The notes beneath the pieces are model-generated. The model worked only from the letters and a program-made list of their open reading frames with translations, did no database searches and was not told the DNA's origin. This document shows, in pieces, positions 6,371-14,411 of a stretch of DNA of 25,867 nt; position 1 is the first letter of the stretch, and every line of letters starts with the position of its first letter. The translations under genes were made by a program, and so were the position numbers. Origin of the DNA: an uncultured Verrucomicrobiota bacterium (GTDB lineage: Bacteria > Verrucomicrobiota > Kiritimatiellia > RFP12 > UBA3636); NCBI GenBank assembly GCA_946612175.1, contig CAMOEO010000004.1, positions 1-25,867 on the forward strand, given 5' to 3'.

Positions 6371-8857
6371 CTAGCGGGCGGCCCAGAACGTCATGAGCTG
6401 CCAGGGCCGGAGGAGGGGGATCGTGACGACGCCTTCCCGCACCGGATAGGGCTGGCCGTTGATGTCGGTGAGCCGCGCGACGCCCTCGGGCACGCGGATC
6501 TCCACGTTGCTCTTGGGGCTTCTGCCCGTGTGGACGACCGCGTAGTAGGCGCCCTTTCCGAGGCCGCCGCAATCGATGCGGCGGAACGTGACGTCCGGGT
6601 CGGCGCAGGCGCCCTCGAGCTTCTTCGATGGCAGCGCCGGCAGCGCGAGGAAGTTGCGGTTGAACTCCACGACCGGCCCGGGGAAGCCGCGCGTGTAGTT
6701 CGAGCCCATCAGGTAGCCGATGTTCACGGGGTCTCCGTTCGCCATCGCGTTCACCTCGGCGATCATGCAGGCGCGGCCGGCGTGCTCCCAGTCCGCCATG
6801 CAGTAGCCGGTGCTGCCGGGTTTGTCGCCCTGGAAGAGCGTGCCTTCGTTGAGGTCGTAGTGCCGGATGATCGTCGAGGTGCCGTTGGCGTTGTCGAACT
6901 CCTTGAGGCAGGCCGGGTCGGTCACGGTGAAGAGCGCGTGGAACGGCATCGCGATCCAGACGTTCTTGAGGTTCTGGTAGTGCTCGGGGTCGCAGAAGGG
7001 CGAGGCGTGCTGCCACTCCCAGCAGCCCCAGGTGCCGGACGGGGTCCGGAGCGCCTGGAGGTAGCGGTGCTGGCCGACGACGCTCGGGTCGTTCACGTCG
7101 ACGATGTTCTTGCCGGGCAGCGCCGCTTGGCAGAAGGGAAGGTCGTCCGTCGTCATGCTGCCGCCGTCCTTGAGCGGGTAGCCGGTCTCGGAGTCGTCGT
7201 TCTCGAGAATCGCGACCGCGTTCTTGACGCCGCCGTCCTCGAGATACTTGCGGATGTCGTCCATGAACTTCGCGCGCCGCTTGCCGAACCAGGCGATGTA
7301 CCTATCGTAGAGCGCCTTGTTGCTCTTGAGGTCCTTGCGGGAGACGGCCTGGCCGCCGTTCTCCTCCTTGGCGAAGCGGGCGCGCGTGGCGTCGGCGAAG
7401 CTCACGGGCCACTGGCCGGGGCGCGGGCGCATGAGGACGCCGAGGAAGCCGCCCTTTTCGACCTGCTCCTTGAAGCGGAAGATCGTGCAGTCCAGAATGT
7501 ATTCGAGCTCGTCGAGCGTGTCGGGGTCGGTGATGTCGACGCGCAGCTTGCCGTCGGACCACCAGATGTGCGTGTAGTTGATGCCGTGGTCCTTGGGCTT
7601 GTTGTCCATGTCGAGCGGCTCGGCGCGCTTCTGCGGGCCGAGCGGCGGCGTGGAGCAGCTCATGTCGCCGGCGGCGCCGCCGTACTCGTAGTAGGGCAGG
7701 ACGTCGAAGCCGTATTGGTCCACCGCCATCGGGACGATGCGGCCCCAGATGTCCCAGTCCTGGCCTTTGCCGCCCCACATCCAGTTGGCGTGCTTGGCGC
7801 CGGGCAGGTTGTTGCGCCGCTTCCAGTTCACGTCCCAGCCCTGGTTGTGGCCGAACTCCAGCAGGTCCTTGCAGTAGGTGTTCTGGGCGAAGATCTTCAT
7901 CGCGCGGAACTTCTGCTCGATCCAGTCGAGCCCCTGGTTCGAGTCGCAGAGGCCGCCTTCGGCGGTGACGCCGTCGGCCATCTCCTCGCGCCAGAAGATG
8001 TGGCGGCGCGGGAGCGGGGCGGGCGGGAAGTTGATTTTGGCCCACGCGGCCTTTTCGTCGACGATCTCGCAAAGCAGGATGCGGGAGACGGCGATGCCGG
8101 CCGAAAGCGGGTGCCATTTCTTCTGGTATTGCGAGATCGCGATCTCGAAGCCGTCCGTCGCGATGTCCATCTTGCCCGTGTCGTCGCGGGTGGCGGCGCG
8201 CAGGCCGAGGAACGTCAGGGAGGACCACATCTGGAACTTGCCGGTCTGCGGGATCTTGAGCGATTCGGGCTTGTGGTGGACGATCGGCCCCTCGAACGCG
8301 TCGCCGTTGGACTGGCCGGTGTAGAACGAGCGGCGGGAGTTGTTGCCGTAGTTGCGGACGTGGAACGCGCGCGGCTCGTCGTCCGGGTACTCGATCACGA
8401 CGACGTAGGCCCCGTTGGGACGCAGGTCCTTGCCTTCGCCCAGGCGCCAGTCGACCCAGGAAGCCGTTTCCGGCTGCACGTCGAGGACGCGGCAGGGCTT
8501 GCCGAGGATCGTCTCGATGCGGCTCGCGCCGGCGGGGTAGTCCGCGAAGCGGTGGTCGGTCTGCGTGCAGTCGACGGTGTCGACGATCTCGCATTTGCCG
8601 TAGACCGGAAGCTGGAGCGTGTCGCCGGGATGGACCGTGGCGGGAATCGGCTTGGCGATGCCGTCGTCCGGAACGCGGGGCGGAGCGGGAACCGCGGCGG
8701 GCGTAGGCGCGGCGGTGGGCGCGGGCGAAGGCGCGGCGGGAGCGCTGTCGCCGGACGATTCGGGAGCCGGGGTTTCGTCGGGGGCCGGGGCGCGGGAGGG
8801 GCAGCCGGCGCAAAGCGCGGCGACCGCGAGGAGCGGGAGGATTCGTGCGTTTTTCAT
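6371..8857 (-). CDS. Large secreted protein of unknown function, paralogue A (possible lipoprotein)
   Basis: An 828-aa exported protein. The N-terminus MKNARILPLLAVAALCAGC is signal-like; Cys19 follows Ala-Gly and may be lipidated, although the -3 position is Cys rather than the usual Leu. Residues about 20-70 are a Pro/Ala-rich linker absent from the paralogue. The body is collinear with the next gene (8917-11193), sharing blocks such as TVDCTQTDHRF, PAGASR, NNSRRSFYTG, PRRHIFWREEM, CKDLLEFGHNQ, PGQWPVSFADATRARF and RGFPGPVVEFNRNFLALPAL. Trp/His/Glu-rich blocks and a C-terminal beta-rich end (VTIPLLRPWQLMTFWAAR) resemble carbohydrate-active enzymes, but I recognise no named family. The long open frame continuing upstream is an artefact of high GC; ATG 8857 gives the signal peptide. 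Confidence 0.88.
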   Translation of the reverse strand: MKNARILPLLAVAALCAGCPSRAPAPDETPAPESSGDSAPAAPSPAPTAAPTPAAVPAPPRVPDDGIAKPIPATVHPGDTLQLPVYGKCEIVDTVDCTQTDHRFADYPAGASRIETILGKPCRVLDVQPETASWVDWRLGEGKDLRPNGAYVVVIEYPDDEPRAFHVRNYGNNSRRSFYTGQSNGDAFEGPIVHHKPESLKIPQTGKFQMWSSLTFLGLRAATRDDTGKMDIATDGFEIAISQYQKKWHPLSAGIAVSRILLCEIVDEKAAWAKINFPPAPLPRRHIFWREEMADGVTAEGGLCDSNQGLDWIEQKFRAMKIFAQNTYCKDLLEFGHNQGWDVNWKRRNNLPGAKHANWMWGGKGQDWDIWGRIVPMAVDQYGFDVLPYYEYGGAAGDMSCSTPPLGPQKRAEPLDMDNKPKDHGINYTHIWWSDGKLRVDITDPDTLDELEYILDCTIFRFKEQVEKGGFLGVLMRPRPGQWPVSFADATRARFAKEENGGQAVSRKDLKSNKALYDRYIAWFGKRRAKFMDDIRKYLEDGGVKNAVAILENDDSETGYPLKDGGSMTTDDLPFCQAALPGKNIVDVNDPSVVGQHRYLQALRTPSGTWGCWEWQHASPFCDPEHYQNLKNVWIAMPFHALFTVTDPACLKEFDNANGTSTIIRHYDLNEGTLFQGDKPGSTGYCMADWEHAGRACMIAEVNAMANGDPVNIGYLMGSNYTRGFPGPVVEFNRNFLALPALPSKKLEGACADPDVTFRRIDCGGLGKGAYYAVVHTGRSPKSNVEIRVPEGVARLTDINGQPYPVREGVVTIPLLRPWQLMTFWAAR

Positions 8858-8916
8858 GGCGGGGGAAGGAGGGGTTTCGAGAATGGGGGGACGAGGGCGG
8901 AAGCGGGGCGCCCGCG

Positions 8917-11193
8917 CTAGCGGGAGGCCCAGAATGTCATGAGCTGCCAGGGCTTGAGATGGGGGATCGTGACGAAGCCCTTCTCCGCCGGGTAGCGGAC
9001 GCCGTCGATGTCCGTGAGCTGCTGGACGCCGGCGGGAACGCGGACCTTCACGTCCTTCTTGCCGCGCATGCCCGTGTGGACGAGCGCGTAGTAGGCGCCC
9101 TTGCCCTGGGCGACGCAGTCGATGCGGCGGAGCGTGACGTCCGGCGCGGCGCAGGCCCCGTCGAGCTTCCGGGAGGGAAGCGCGGGGAGAGCGAGGAAGT
9201 TGCGGTTGAACTCCGCGACCGGGCCCGGGAAGCCGCGCGAGAACTGCGTGCCCATGAGATAGCCGAGGTTCACGGGGTCTCCGTTCGCCATCGCGTTCAC
9301 CTCCGAGAGCATGCAGGCGCGGCCCGCGCGCTCGAAGTCGGCGATCGCGTAGCCGATCAGGCGGTTGCCGCCGGCGTCCTTGACCATGTGTTCGTTGAGC
9401 CCGTAGTGGCGGACGAGGGTCTCCGTCCCGTTGCCGTTGCGGAAGGCGTCGAAGGCGCCCGGGTCGTTCACCGAGAACAGGTTGTGGAACGGAAGGGCGA
9501 TCCAGACGTTCTTCAGGTTGCTGTAGTGCTCCGGATCGGCGCCGGGGCAGGCATGCTGCCACTCGAACCGGCCCCAGGTGGAGGAGGGCGTGCGGAGCGA
9601 CTTGAGGTAGAGGTGCTGGGAGACGATCGAGGGGTCGTTGACGTCGACGACGCCCTTGCCGGGAAGGATCGAGCGCCAGGCGTCGGGGTCGTCCGTCACC
9701 AGGCCGTCGCGGTCCGCGAGGCCGTGGCCGGGCTCGGAGGCGTCGTTGTCCATGACGACGATCGCGTCCCTGACGCCGTTCTCCTCGAGGTACCGCCGGA
9801 TCTTGTCGCAGAATTCGGCGCGCTTCCTCCCGTACCAGTCGATGTATTTGTCGTAGAGCGCACGGTTGTTCTGGAGGTCGGCGCGCGTGGGCGTCGAGCC
9901 GCCGTTGGCCTCCTGCCCGAAGCGGGCGCGGGTGGCGTCGGCGAAGCTCACCGGCCACTGGCCGGGGCGCGGGCGGAACCAGGCGCCGAGGAAGCCGCCC
10001 TTCCGGACCTGGTCGGGGAAGCGCAGGATCGTGCCCTGGAGGACGTACTCGAGGTCCTCGAGCGTGTCGGGGTCGGTGATGTCGACGCGCGCCTTGCCCT
10101 CGGACCAGGTGATGTGCGTGTAGTTGGCCTCGCCGTTGAGCGGCTGCGCGCGCTTCTCCGGGCCGAGGGAGCCGGGGACGGCGCCGATGCCGCCGCTGTA
10201 CTCGTAGTAGGGCAGGATGTCGAAGCCGTACTTGTCGACGACGATCGGGACGAGGCGCGCCCAGAGGTCGGAAAGGGCGCCGTTGGTGCCCCACATCCAC
10301 TTCCAGGACTTGGCGCCGGGCTGGCCGTGCTTCCAGTTGGGGTCCCAGTCCTGGTTGTGGCCGAACTCCAGAAGGTCCTTGCAGAACGTGTTCTGGCCGA
10401 GGATCTTCATCGCGCGGCACTTCTGCTCCCACCACATGGTGCCCGCGCCGCCGGCGCAGATGCCGTCCTCCTTCGACGCTCCGTCGCTCATTTCCTCGCG
10501 CCAGAAGATGTGGCGGCGCGGCAGCGGCGCGGGCGGGAACGGGATCTTGGCCCACAGGGCCTTCTCGTCCGGAATCCGGCAGAGCTGGATGCGGCGCGCG
10601 GCGATGCCGGCCGACTCCGGGTGGTGGCGCCGCTTGTACTGGGCGAGGATCAGGTCGAAGCCCTCCGTCGCGATGTCGAGCGTGCCGTTCTCCTGGAGGT
10701 TGGGGGCCTTCACGCCCGTGAACGTGAGCCCGCACCAGCGCATGTACTTGCCGCTCTGCGGGATCCGGAGGGACTCGGGGTGGTGCCCGACGATCTCGGC
10801 CTCCCAGGGGTCGCCGATGCCGGAGCCGGTGTAGAAGGAGCGGCGGGAGTTGTTGCCGTTGTTGCGGACGATGTAGTCGCGCGCGACGTCGTCGGGGTAT
10901 TCGATCACGACGACATAGGCGCCGTCGGGCTTCACGCCCTTGCCCTCTCCGAGGCGCCACTTCATGAAGGCGCTCGTGTTCTCCTGGACGGGCAGCACGC
11001 GGCAGGGGGCGTCGAGGATGGTCTCGACGCGGCTCGCGCCGGCGGGATGCTCCTCGAAGCGGTGGTCGGTCTGCGTGCAGTCGACGGTGTCGATCACCTC
11101 GACTTCCCCGTAGAAGGGGAGCCGGATCGTTTCCGCCTCGGCGGCGACGGCCGCGGCGCAGAGCGAGGCGGCGGCAAGGAGGATGGGTTTCAT
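8917..11193 (-). CDS. Large secreted protein of unknown function, paralogue B
   Basis: A 758-aa protein with a standard signal peptide (MKPILLAAASLCAAAVAAEA, cleavage near residue 20), so probably periplasmic or extracellular. It is the tandem paralogue of the downstream 828-aa gene, with the same block order from the first TVDCTQTDHRF to the last PWQLMTFWASR, but it lacks the Pro/Ala-rich linker and the lipobox-like Cys. Conserved pairs of Trp, His and acidic residues and the final beta-rich section suggest a polysaccharide-active or carbohydrate-binding role (inference only). It is first in a probable operon: promoter 11262-11290, then B, A and folP with gaps of 59 and 47 bases. The leader before the ATG is C-rich with no Shine-Dalgarno. 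Confidence 0.88.
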   Translation of the reverse strand: MKPILLAAASLCAAAVAAEAETIRLPFYGEVEVIDTVDCTQTDHRFEEHPAGASRVETILDAPCRVLPVQENTSAFMKWRLGEGKGVKPDGAYVVVIEYPDDVARDYIVRNNGNNSRRSFYTGSGIGDPWEAEIVGHHPESLRIPQSGKYMRWCGLTFTGVKAPNLQENGTLDIATEGFDLILAQYKRRHHPESAGIAARRIQLCRIPDEKALWAKIPFPPAPLPRRHIFWREEMSDGASKEDGICAGGAGTMWWEQKCRAMKILGQNTFCKDLLEFGHNQDWDPNWKHGQPGAKSWKWMWGTNGALSDLWARLVPIVVDKYGFDILPYYEYSGGIGAVPGSLGPEKRAQPLNGEANYTHITWSEGKARVDITDPDTLEDLEYVLQGTILRFPDQVRKGGFLGAWFRPRPGQWPVSFADATRARFGQEANGGSTPTRADLQNNRALYDKYIDWYGRKRAEFCDKIRRYLEENGVRDAIVVMDNDASEPGHGLADRDGLVTDDPDAWRSILPGKGVVDVNDPSIVSQHLYLKSLRTPSSTWGRFEWQHACPGADPEHYSNLKNVWIALPFHNLFSVNDPGAFDAFRNGNGTETLVRHYGLNEHMVKDAGGNRLIGYAIADFERAGRACMLSEVNAMANGDPVNLGYLMGTQFSRGFPGPVAEFNRNFLALPALPSRKLDGACAAPDVTLRRIDCVAQGKGAYYALVHTGMRGKKDVKVRVPAGVQQLTDIDGVRYPAEKGFVTIPHLKPWQLMTFWASR

Positions 11194-11261
11194 GGCGGTG
11201 GGAATGGCGGTGGGGAGGGGGCGACGGGCGGAAGGCGCGAAGGGGTGCGCCGACGCCGGGA

Positions 11262-11290
11262 ATTGTAGCATGTGCCGACCCGGAATTCAA
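11262..11290 (-). promoter_or_regulatory. Sigma70-type promoter for the paralogue B-A-folP operon
   Basis: On the minus strand, TTGAAT (11290-11285) and TACAAT (11267-11262) are separated by exactly 17 bases. The predicted start near 11255 gives a leader of about 60 bases before ATG 11193. It is divergent from the tRNA promoter 62 bases away, so both may share a control region. Confidence 0.75.
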
Positions 11291-11351
11291 CCGACGGAGA
11301 ACCTCCGCTCCGGCATCCGCGGCCGGCTCGCGGACATGACGGAAAAAACCC

Positions 11352-11380
11352 TTGCATTCGCGCCGCGGTTTTGCTATCCT
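11352..11380 (+). promoter_or_regulatory. Promoter of tRNA-Phe
   Basis: TTGCAT (11352-11357) and TATCCT (11375-11380) with 17-base spacing. It is followed by a GC-rich discriminator, as is usual for stable-RNA promoters, and lies 53 bases before the mature tRNA 5' end. Confidence 0.75.
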
Positions 11381-11433
11381 CCGCCCCCATCACGCGCGCC
11401 GAACGGTCGTTTCCGTCTCCGGCGGCCTGCCGT

Positions 11434-11508
11434 GGCGAGGTAGCTCAGTGGTAGAGCAGGGGACTGAAAATCCCTGTGTCGAGGGTCCGACTCCCTCCCT
11501 TGCCACCA
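11434..11508 (+). tRNA. tRNA-Phe (anticodon GAA)
   Basis: A complete cloverleaf can be drawn. Acceptor GGCGAGG pairs with CCTTGCC (one G-U). The D stem is GCTC/GAGC. Anticodon stem GGGGA/TCCCT holds the loop CTGAAAA with anticodon GAA at 11466-11468. T stem GAGGG/CCCTC holds the loop TCCGACT (unusual TCC instead of TTC at its start). The discriminator is A and CCA is encoded. It has its own promoter and is followed directly by a T-run. Confidence 0.97.
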
Positions 11509-11509
11509 A

Positions 11510-11521
11510 TTTTTTTGTTTT
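11510..11521 (+). terminator. T-rich tract after tRNA-Phe
   Basis: Seven T residues (11510-11516), one G and four more T directly follow the encoded CCA. No separate hairpin precedes it, so termination would rely on the tRNA stem itself; this is a plausible but non-standard terminator. Confidence 0.4.
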
Positions 11522-11540
11522 CCTGCGGTCCCCGCCGCGG

Positions 11541-11546
11541 TAGAAT
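11541..11546 (+). promoter_or_regulatory. -10 box predicting a leaderless mRNA for the 11554 gene
   Basis: TAGAAT at 11541-11546 ends exactly 7 bases before the ATG at 11554, so transcription would start at or next to the A of the ATG. The best -35 is weak (TTGTTT at 11515-11520, 20 bases upstream, inside the T-rich tract after the tRNA). Confidence 0.5.
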
Positions 11547-11553
11547 CGGCGCC

Positions 11554-13419
11554 ATGTCGAAGCGTTTCCCCCTTCTTCTTCCGGCCGCCTTCGCGGCGGC
11601 TCTCGCCTTCGCGGCGCCGCCCGCGCAGGAGGCCTTCGTCTCCGTCCGCGACGCCTCGCTGCGCGTCGGCGGCGAGCCCGTTTCGTTCGCCTGCGCGGCG
11701 GAGGTTCCCCTGCCCTCCCCCGAGGAGGGAGAGGATCCCGCCGCCGCGTGCGACCGTCTCGCGCGCCGGCTTGCGCTCTCCGGCTTCAACATGGTCCGCC
11801 TTCCGCGGGCCGCCGCCCCGTCCGCGGCCGGAGGCCCCGACCTCCGCGACCTCTTCGTCCGCAGCTGCGCGCGCCAGGGCGTCCGCATCTGGGCCGAGGC
11901 GATGCAGGGACTCTGGGACGCCCCCGTACCCGCCGAGGCCGTCGATCTCGTGGACGACCCCTCCACGCGCGCCGCCTGGACCAACGCCCTTGCCGCCGCC
12001 TCTCCCGCGGACCTCGCCCTCGCCGCGTTCTGGGACCCGCGGCTCGAGGTCCTCGCGCTGCGCCGCCAGCGCGACTGGGCCCGCGCGTTCAACGGGGAGA
12101 CCGGCCTGCGCCGCGGCGAGGATCCCGCCTACGGGTTCTTCTCCCTCTCCTCGACCTGGTGGACCGACATCCAGAGGCGTTCCCCGGACGATCTTCCCGC
12201 CTTCTTCGCGCAGGAGCTCCGCACCGCCTGGAACGACTGGCTCTTCTCCCGCTACGGAACGGATACCGAGCTCGATGTCTGGCTCGGCCTTCTCCCCGGC
12301 GAAACCCTCGTCTCCAACACCGTCGCGATGGTCCCGTTCGACTCGACGGAACCCTCCCTCGAAGGCCGCCGCAAGGAACAGCTCCGATTCCTGCGCGCCG
12401 TCTGCGACGACCACCTCCGCCGCCTGCTCGACCCCTTCCCCGCGTTCGGCCCCGCGACCCGTCTCGCCCCGCGCGCCGTCTCCGACGGTTCCGACGGAGG
12501 ATTCCTCGACGCCTTCTCCACCGCGGCCCTCTTTTCCCGCCGGGCCGGCGTCCGTCGCGACCGCCCGCTCGTCTTCGACGCCGCGTCCGCCGCCTCTCCC
12601 GACGAGGCCGCCGCCCTCGCCGGGGACGCCGTCCGCTCCGGCGCCGATCTCTTCGTCCTCCCCTGCGGCGACGCCCCCGAAACCTGGTCGCGCGCAGCGC
12701 TCTCCTTCCGCGCGGGCCGCTCCGCGCCCGAATCCGCCCGACGCCGCCTCCGGACCGACGCCCCCGTCCTCGACCTGCCCGGCCTCGGCCTCGCCCGCGT
12801 CGACCTCGCCCCCGCCGAGGACCGTCTCCCGGAAGACCTCCTCTTCCCCTCCGTCGATGCAGCCGTCACGCTCCTTCGCATCCCTCGCAAGTCGATTCCC
12901 TCCTTCCCCGCAAGCTTCGCCACGAACGCTTCCGTCCGCTTCCTCGTCTGCGTCGCCTCCCGCTCGCGTTCCCCCGCGGGGACAGACCCCGCCACGGGGA
13001 CAGCCACGGGGACAGACCCCGCCACGGCGACAGCCACGGGGACAGACCCCGCCACGGCGGCAGCCGAGGGGACAGACCCCGCCACGGGAACGGAGGAGGC
13101 CGTCCCCAGCGCGGACTCCCCCCTCGAGGTCGATCGCCCGCTGAGGCTCTCCGTCGCCGTTCGTCGTCCCGCGGGGACAGACCCCATCGCCCTTTTCTCC
13201 ATCGAGGACGCCGAAACCGGCGAGCCTGTCTCCTTCGCCGTCATCGCGCAGGGACAGGCCCTCTCGAAGAAGGTCTGCGTCCGTTCGTTCGCCGGAAGGG
13301 ACTCCGAGCCCTTCGACGCCGTGGACGGCGTCTTCCGCGCCAAGTTCTACGAAGGCAGGGGCGCTCTGGTCTTCCAGCCCGCGCCGCTCGGCCGCGCCGT
13401 TCTGCGAACGCTCGAATAG
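11554..13419 (+). CDS. Secreted glycosidase-like protein, probably catalytically degenerate
   Basis: A 621-aa protein with a signal peptide (MSKRFPLLLPAAFAAALAFA, cleavage near residue 20-22). Residues about 60-230 follow the pattern of TIM-barrel cellulase-like glycoside hydrolases from PVC bacteria: LARRLALSGFNMVRLPR, GVRIWAEAMQG, FWDPRLEVLALRRQRDWAR, GLRRGEDPAYGFFSL, then WNDWLFSRYG and QLRFLRAVCDDHLRRLL. In that family the strand after DPA usually carries an Asn-Glu acid/base pair; here it reads GFFSLSSTWW, with no Glu. I infer an inactive or binding-only relative. Residues about 475-510 are a 10-residue GTDPA-type repeat encoded by REP-like DNA. The ATG at 11554 is chosen for the signal peptide and the -10 box. 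Confidence 0.75.
   Translation: MSKRFPLLLPAAFAAALAFAAPPAQEAFVSVRDASLRVGGEPVSFACAAEVPLPSPEEGEDPAAACDRLARRLALSGFNMVRLPRAAAPSAAGGPDLRDLFVRSCARQGVRIWAEAMQGLWDAPVPAEAVDLVDDPSTRAAWTNALAAASPADLALAAFWDPRLEVLALRRQRDWARAFNGETGLRRGEDPAYGFFSLSSTWWTDIQRRSPDDLPAFFAQELRTAWNDWLFSRYGTDTELDVWLGLLPGETLVSNTVAMVPFDSTEPSLEGRRKEQLRFLRAVCDDHLRRLLDPFPAFGPATRLAPRAVSDGSDGGFLDAFSTAALFSRRAGVRRDRPLVFDAASAASPDEAAALAGDAVRSGADLFVLPCGDAPETWSRAALSFRAGRSAPESARRRLRTDAPVLDLPGLGLARVDLAPAEDRLPEDLLFPSVDAAVTLLRIPRKSIPSFPASFATNASVRFLVCVASRSRSPAGTDPATGTATGTDPATATATGTDPATAAAEGTDPATGTEEAVPSADSPLEVDRPLRLSVAVRRPAGTDPIALFSIEDAETGEPVSFAVIAQGQALSKKVCVRSFAGRDSEPFDAVDGVFRAKFYEGRGALVFQPAPLGRAVLRTLE
12978..13090. repeat. Four in-frame 30-bp REP-like repeats with palindromic core
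   Basis: GGGGACAGACCCC recurs at 12978-12990, 13008-13020, 13038-13050 and 13068-13080, exactly 30 bases apart, with the spacer CGCCACGG(G/C)GACAGCCAC and variants. A fifth copy lies at 13173-13185. The core is an imperfect palindrome (GGGG/CCCC arms). All copies are in frame in the coding sequence and encode GTDPA. The sequence resembles dispersed palindromic GGGGTCTGTCCCC-type elements of several bacterial genomes (from memory, not checked). Confidence 0.8.
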
Positions 13420-13446
13420 AGGCCGCGCCCCGCCCCCGCGACCGGG

Positions 13447-14391
13447 CTACCCTCCGATCCGCTCGATCGCCCCGCGGGGACAGGCCTCCTTGCAGGCGCC
13501 GCACTGCAGGCAGTGCTCCTGCACGATGCGAAACGGCGTTCCGCCCACGATGCACCGCTCCGGACACGCCCCCTGGCATGTCCCGCAGCGCGCGCAGGCG
13601 TCCGTGATGCGGTAGCCCGACTCCACCACGCGCCCCTCCCCGAACGGCACGTACACCCGGTCGATCGGGTTCGCCGTGAGGTCGAGGTACTCGAAGAACC
13701 CGTTGCGGACCAGGAACACGAGCGAATCGTCGTGCTTCGACGGCGGGTACAGCTCGCGGTATTCCGGACACTCCTGGAAGATCCGCAGCCGCCACCGCAC
13801 CTGCTCCTCCTCGGGCGCGGGCTCCGCGGTGCCCGTAAGGCGCACCGAGACGCCCTTCCGCACCGCGCCGAGCAGCTGCAGGCGCGGATCCGCCAGCAGC
13901 TGCTGCGCGAACGGCATCCCGCGAGAGGCGAGCAGGTAGACGGCATCCAGCTCGAAGTGCAGCGCCGAGAGGTAGCGTACGCGGGGCGAGCCGTCCGTGC
14001 CGCGCGTCGCGCACGCCAGCGTCCCCGCCTCCTGCAGGCCGCGAAGGCAGAGCGAGGCGTCGATCGCCCCGACCCCCATGCCGGCCCGCCCGGTCTCCGA
14101 AACGACTCCTGCGCCCCCCGGATTAGCACCGAAAGGCCCGCTTCTCGGACCGTCCGGCAACGTCCCGAACCCGTGTCGAGCCGCCATGGCGAAAATCCGG
14201 CTCTCGTCCGTCGCCAGTTCCCGGATTCTGTCTTCTGGCGCTTCTTTCGTCATGCCTTCCACCGGCTCCTCCCTTGTTTCTTCTTGCCTCTTCATCGAAT
14301 CTTCCTTCCCGTTCATCTTCCGTTCTCCTCCGTGTTGCTCGAAATCCCAGGTTTTCACCGAATTCTCACATGTACTATTCCTGTCGTTCAT
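13447..14391 (-). CDS. Pyridoxamine-phosphate-oxidase-like domain fused to 2x[4Fe-4S] ferredoxin
   Basis: A 314-aa cytoplasmic redox protein. After about 95 residues of low-homology N-terminus comes a flavin-nucleotide-binding split-barrel domain (GTLACATRGTDGSPRVRYLS through VRLTGTAEP to YVPFGEGR). The C-terminus carries two [4Fe-4S] motifs, CARCGTCQGACP and CLQCGACKEACP, each CxxCxxCxxxCP. Such fusions occur in anaerobes and probably shuttle electrons between ferredoxin clusters and a flavin; the substrate is unknown. ATG 14391 has a canonical AAGGAG seven bases upstream. However, the first ~20 codons lie in a repeat (16-mer at 14353-14368), so later starts, for instance at MNGKE with its own GGAGGAG, are possible. 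The gene is 20 bases after the upstream gene's stop, so cotranscribed. Confidence 0.87.
   Translation of the reverse strand: MNDRNSTCENSVKTWDFEQHGGERKMNGKEDSMKRQEETREEPVEGMTKEAPEDRIRELATDESRIFAMAARHGFGTLPDGPRSGPFGANPGGAGVVSETGRAGMGVGAIDASLCLRGLQEAGTLACATRGTDGSPRVRYLSALHFELDAVYLLASRGMPFAQQLLADPRLQLLGAVRKGVSVRLTGTAEPAPEEEQVRWRLRIFQECPEYRELYPPSKHDDSLVFLVRNGFFEYLDLTANPIDRVYVPFGEGRVVESGYRITDACARCGTCQGACPERCIVGGTPFRIVQEHCLQCGACKEACPRGAIERIGG
14353..14368 (+). repeat. 16-bp inverted repeat, left copy
   Basis: TTTCACCGAATTCTCA here is identical to the minus-strand sequence at 15326-15341. The two copies face each other around the 14412-15260 gene. A one-base-shorter relative (TTTCCCGAATTCTCA) occurs in both 139-bp repeats at the right end of the window. 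Confidence 0.7.
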
Positions 14392-14411
14392 GATCTTTCT
14401 CCTTTCTCGTT

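Noticed and set aside
6371..11290. A single 1639-codon open frame on the minus strand, suggesting a giant fusion protein
   Set aside because: Only 6371-8857 encodes protein-like sequence in this frame. Upstream it is an out-of-frame, Arg/Pro/His-rich shadow of the paralogue at 8917-11193, and ATG 8857 begins a signal peptide.
13420..13446. A terminator between the convergent genes
   Set aside because: The 27-base gap has no clear hairpin or T-run.
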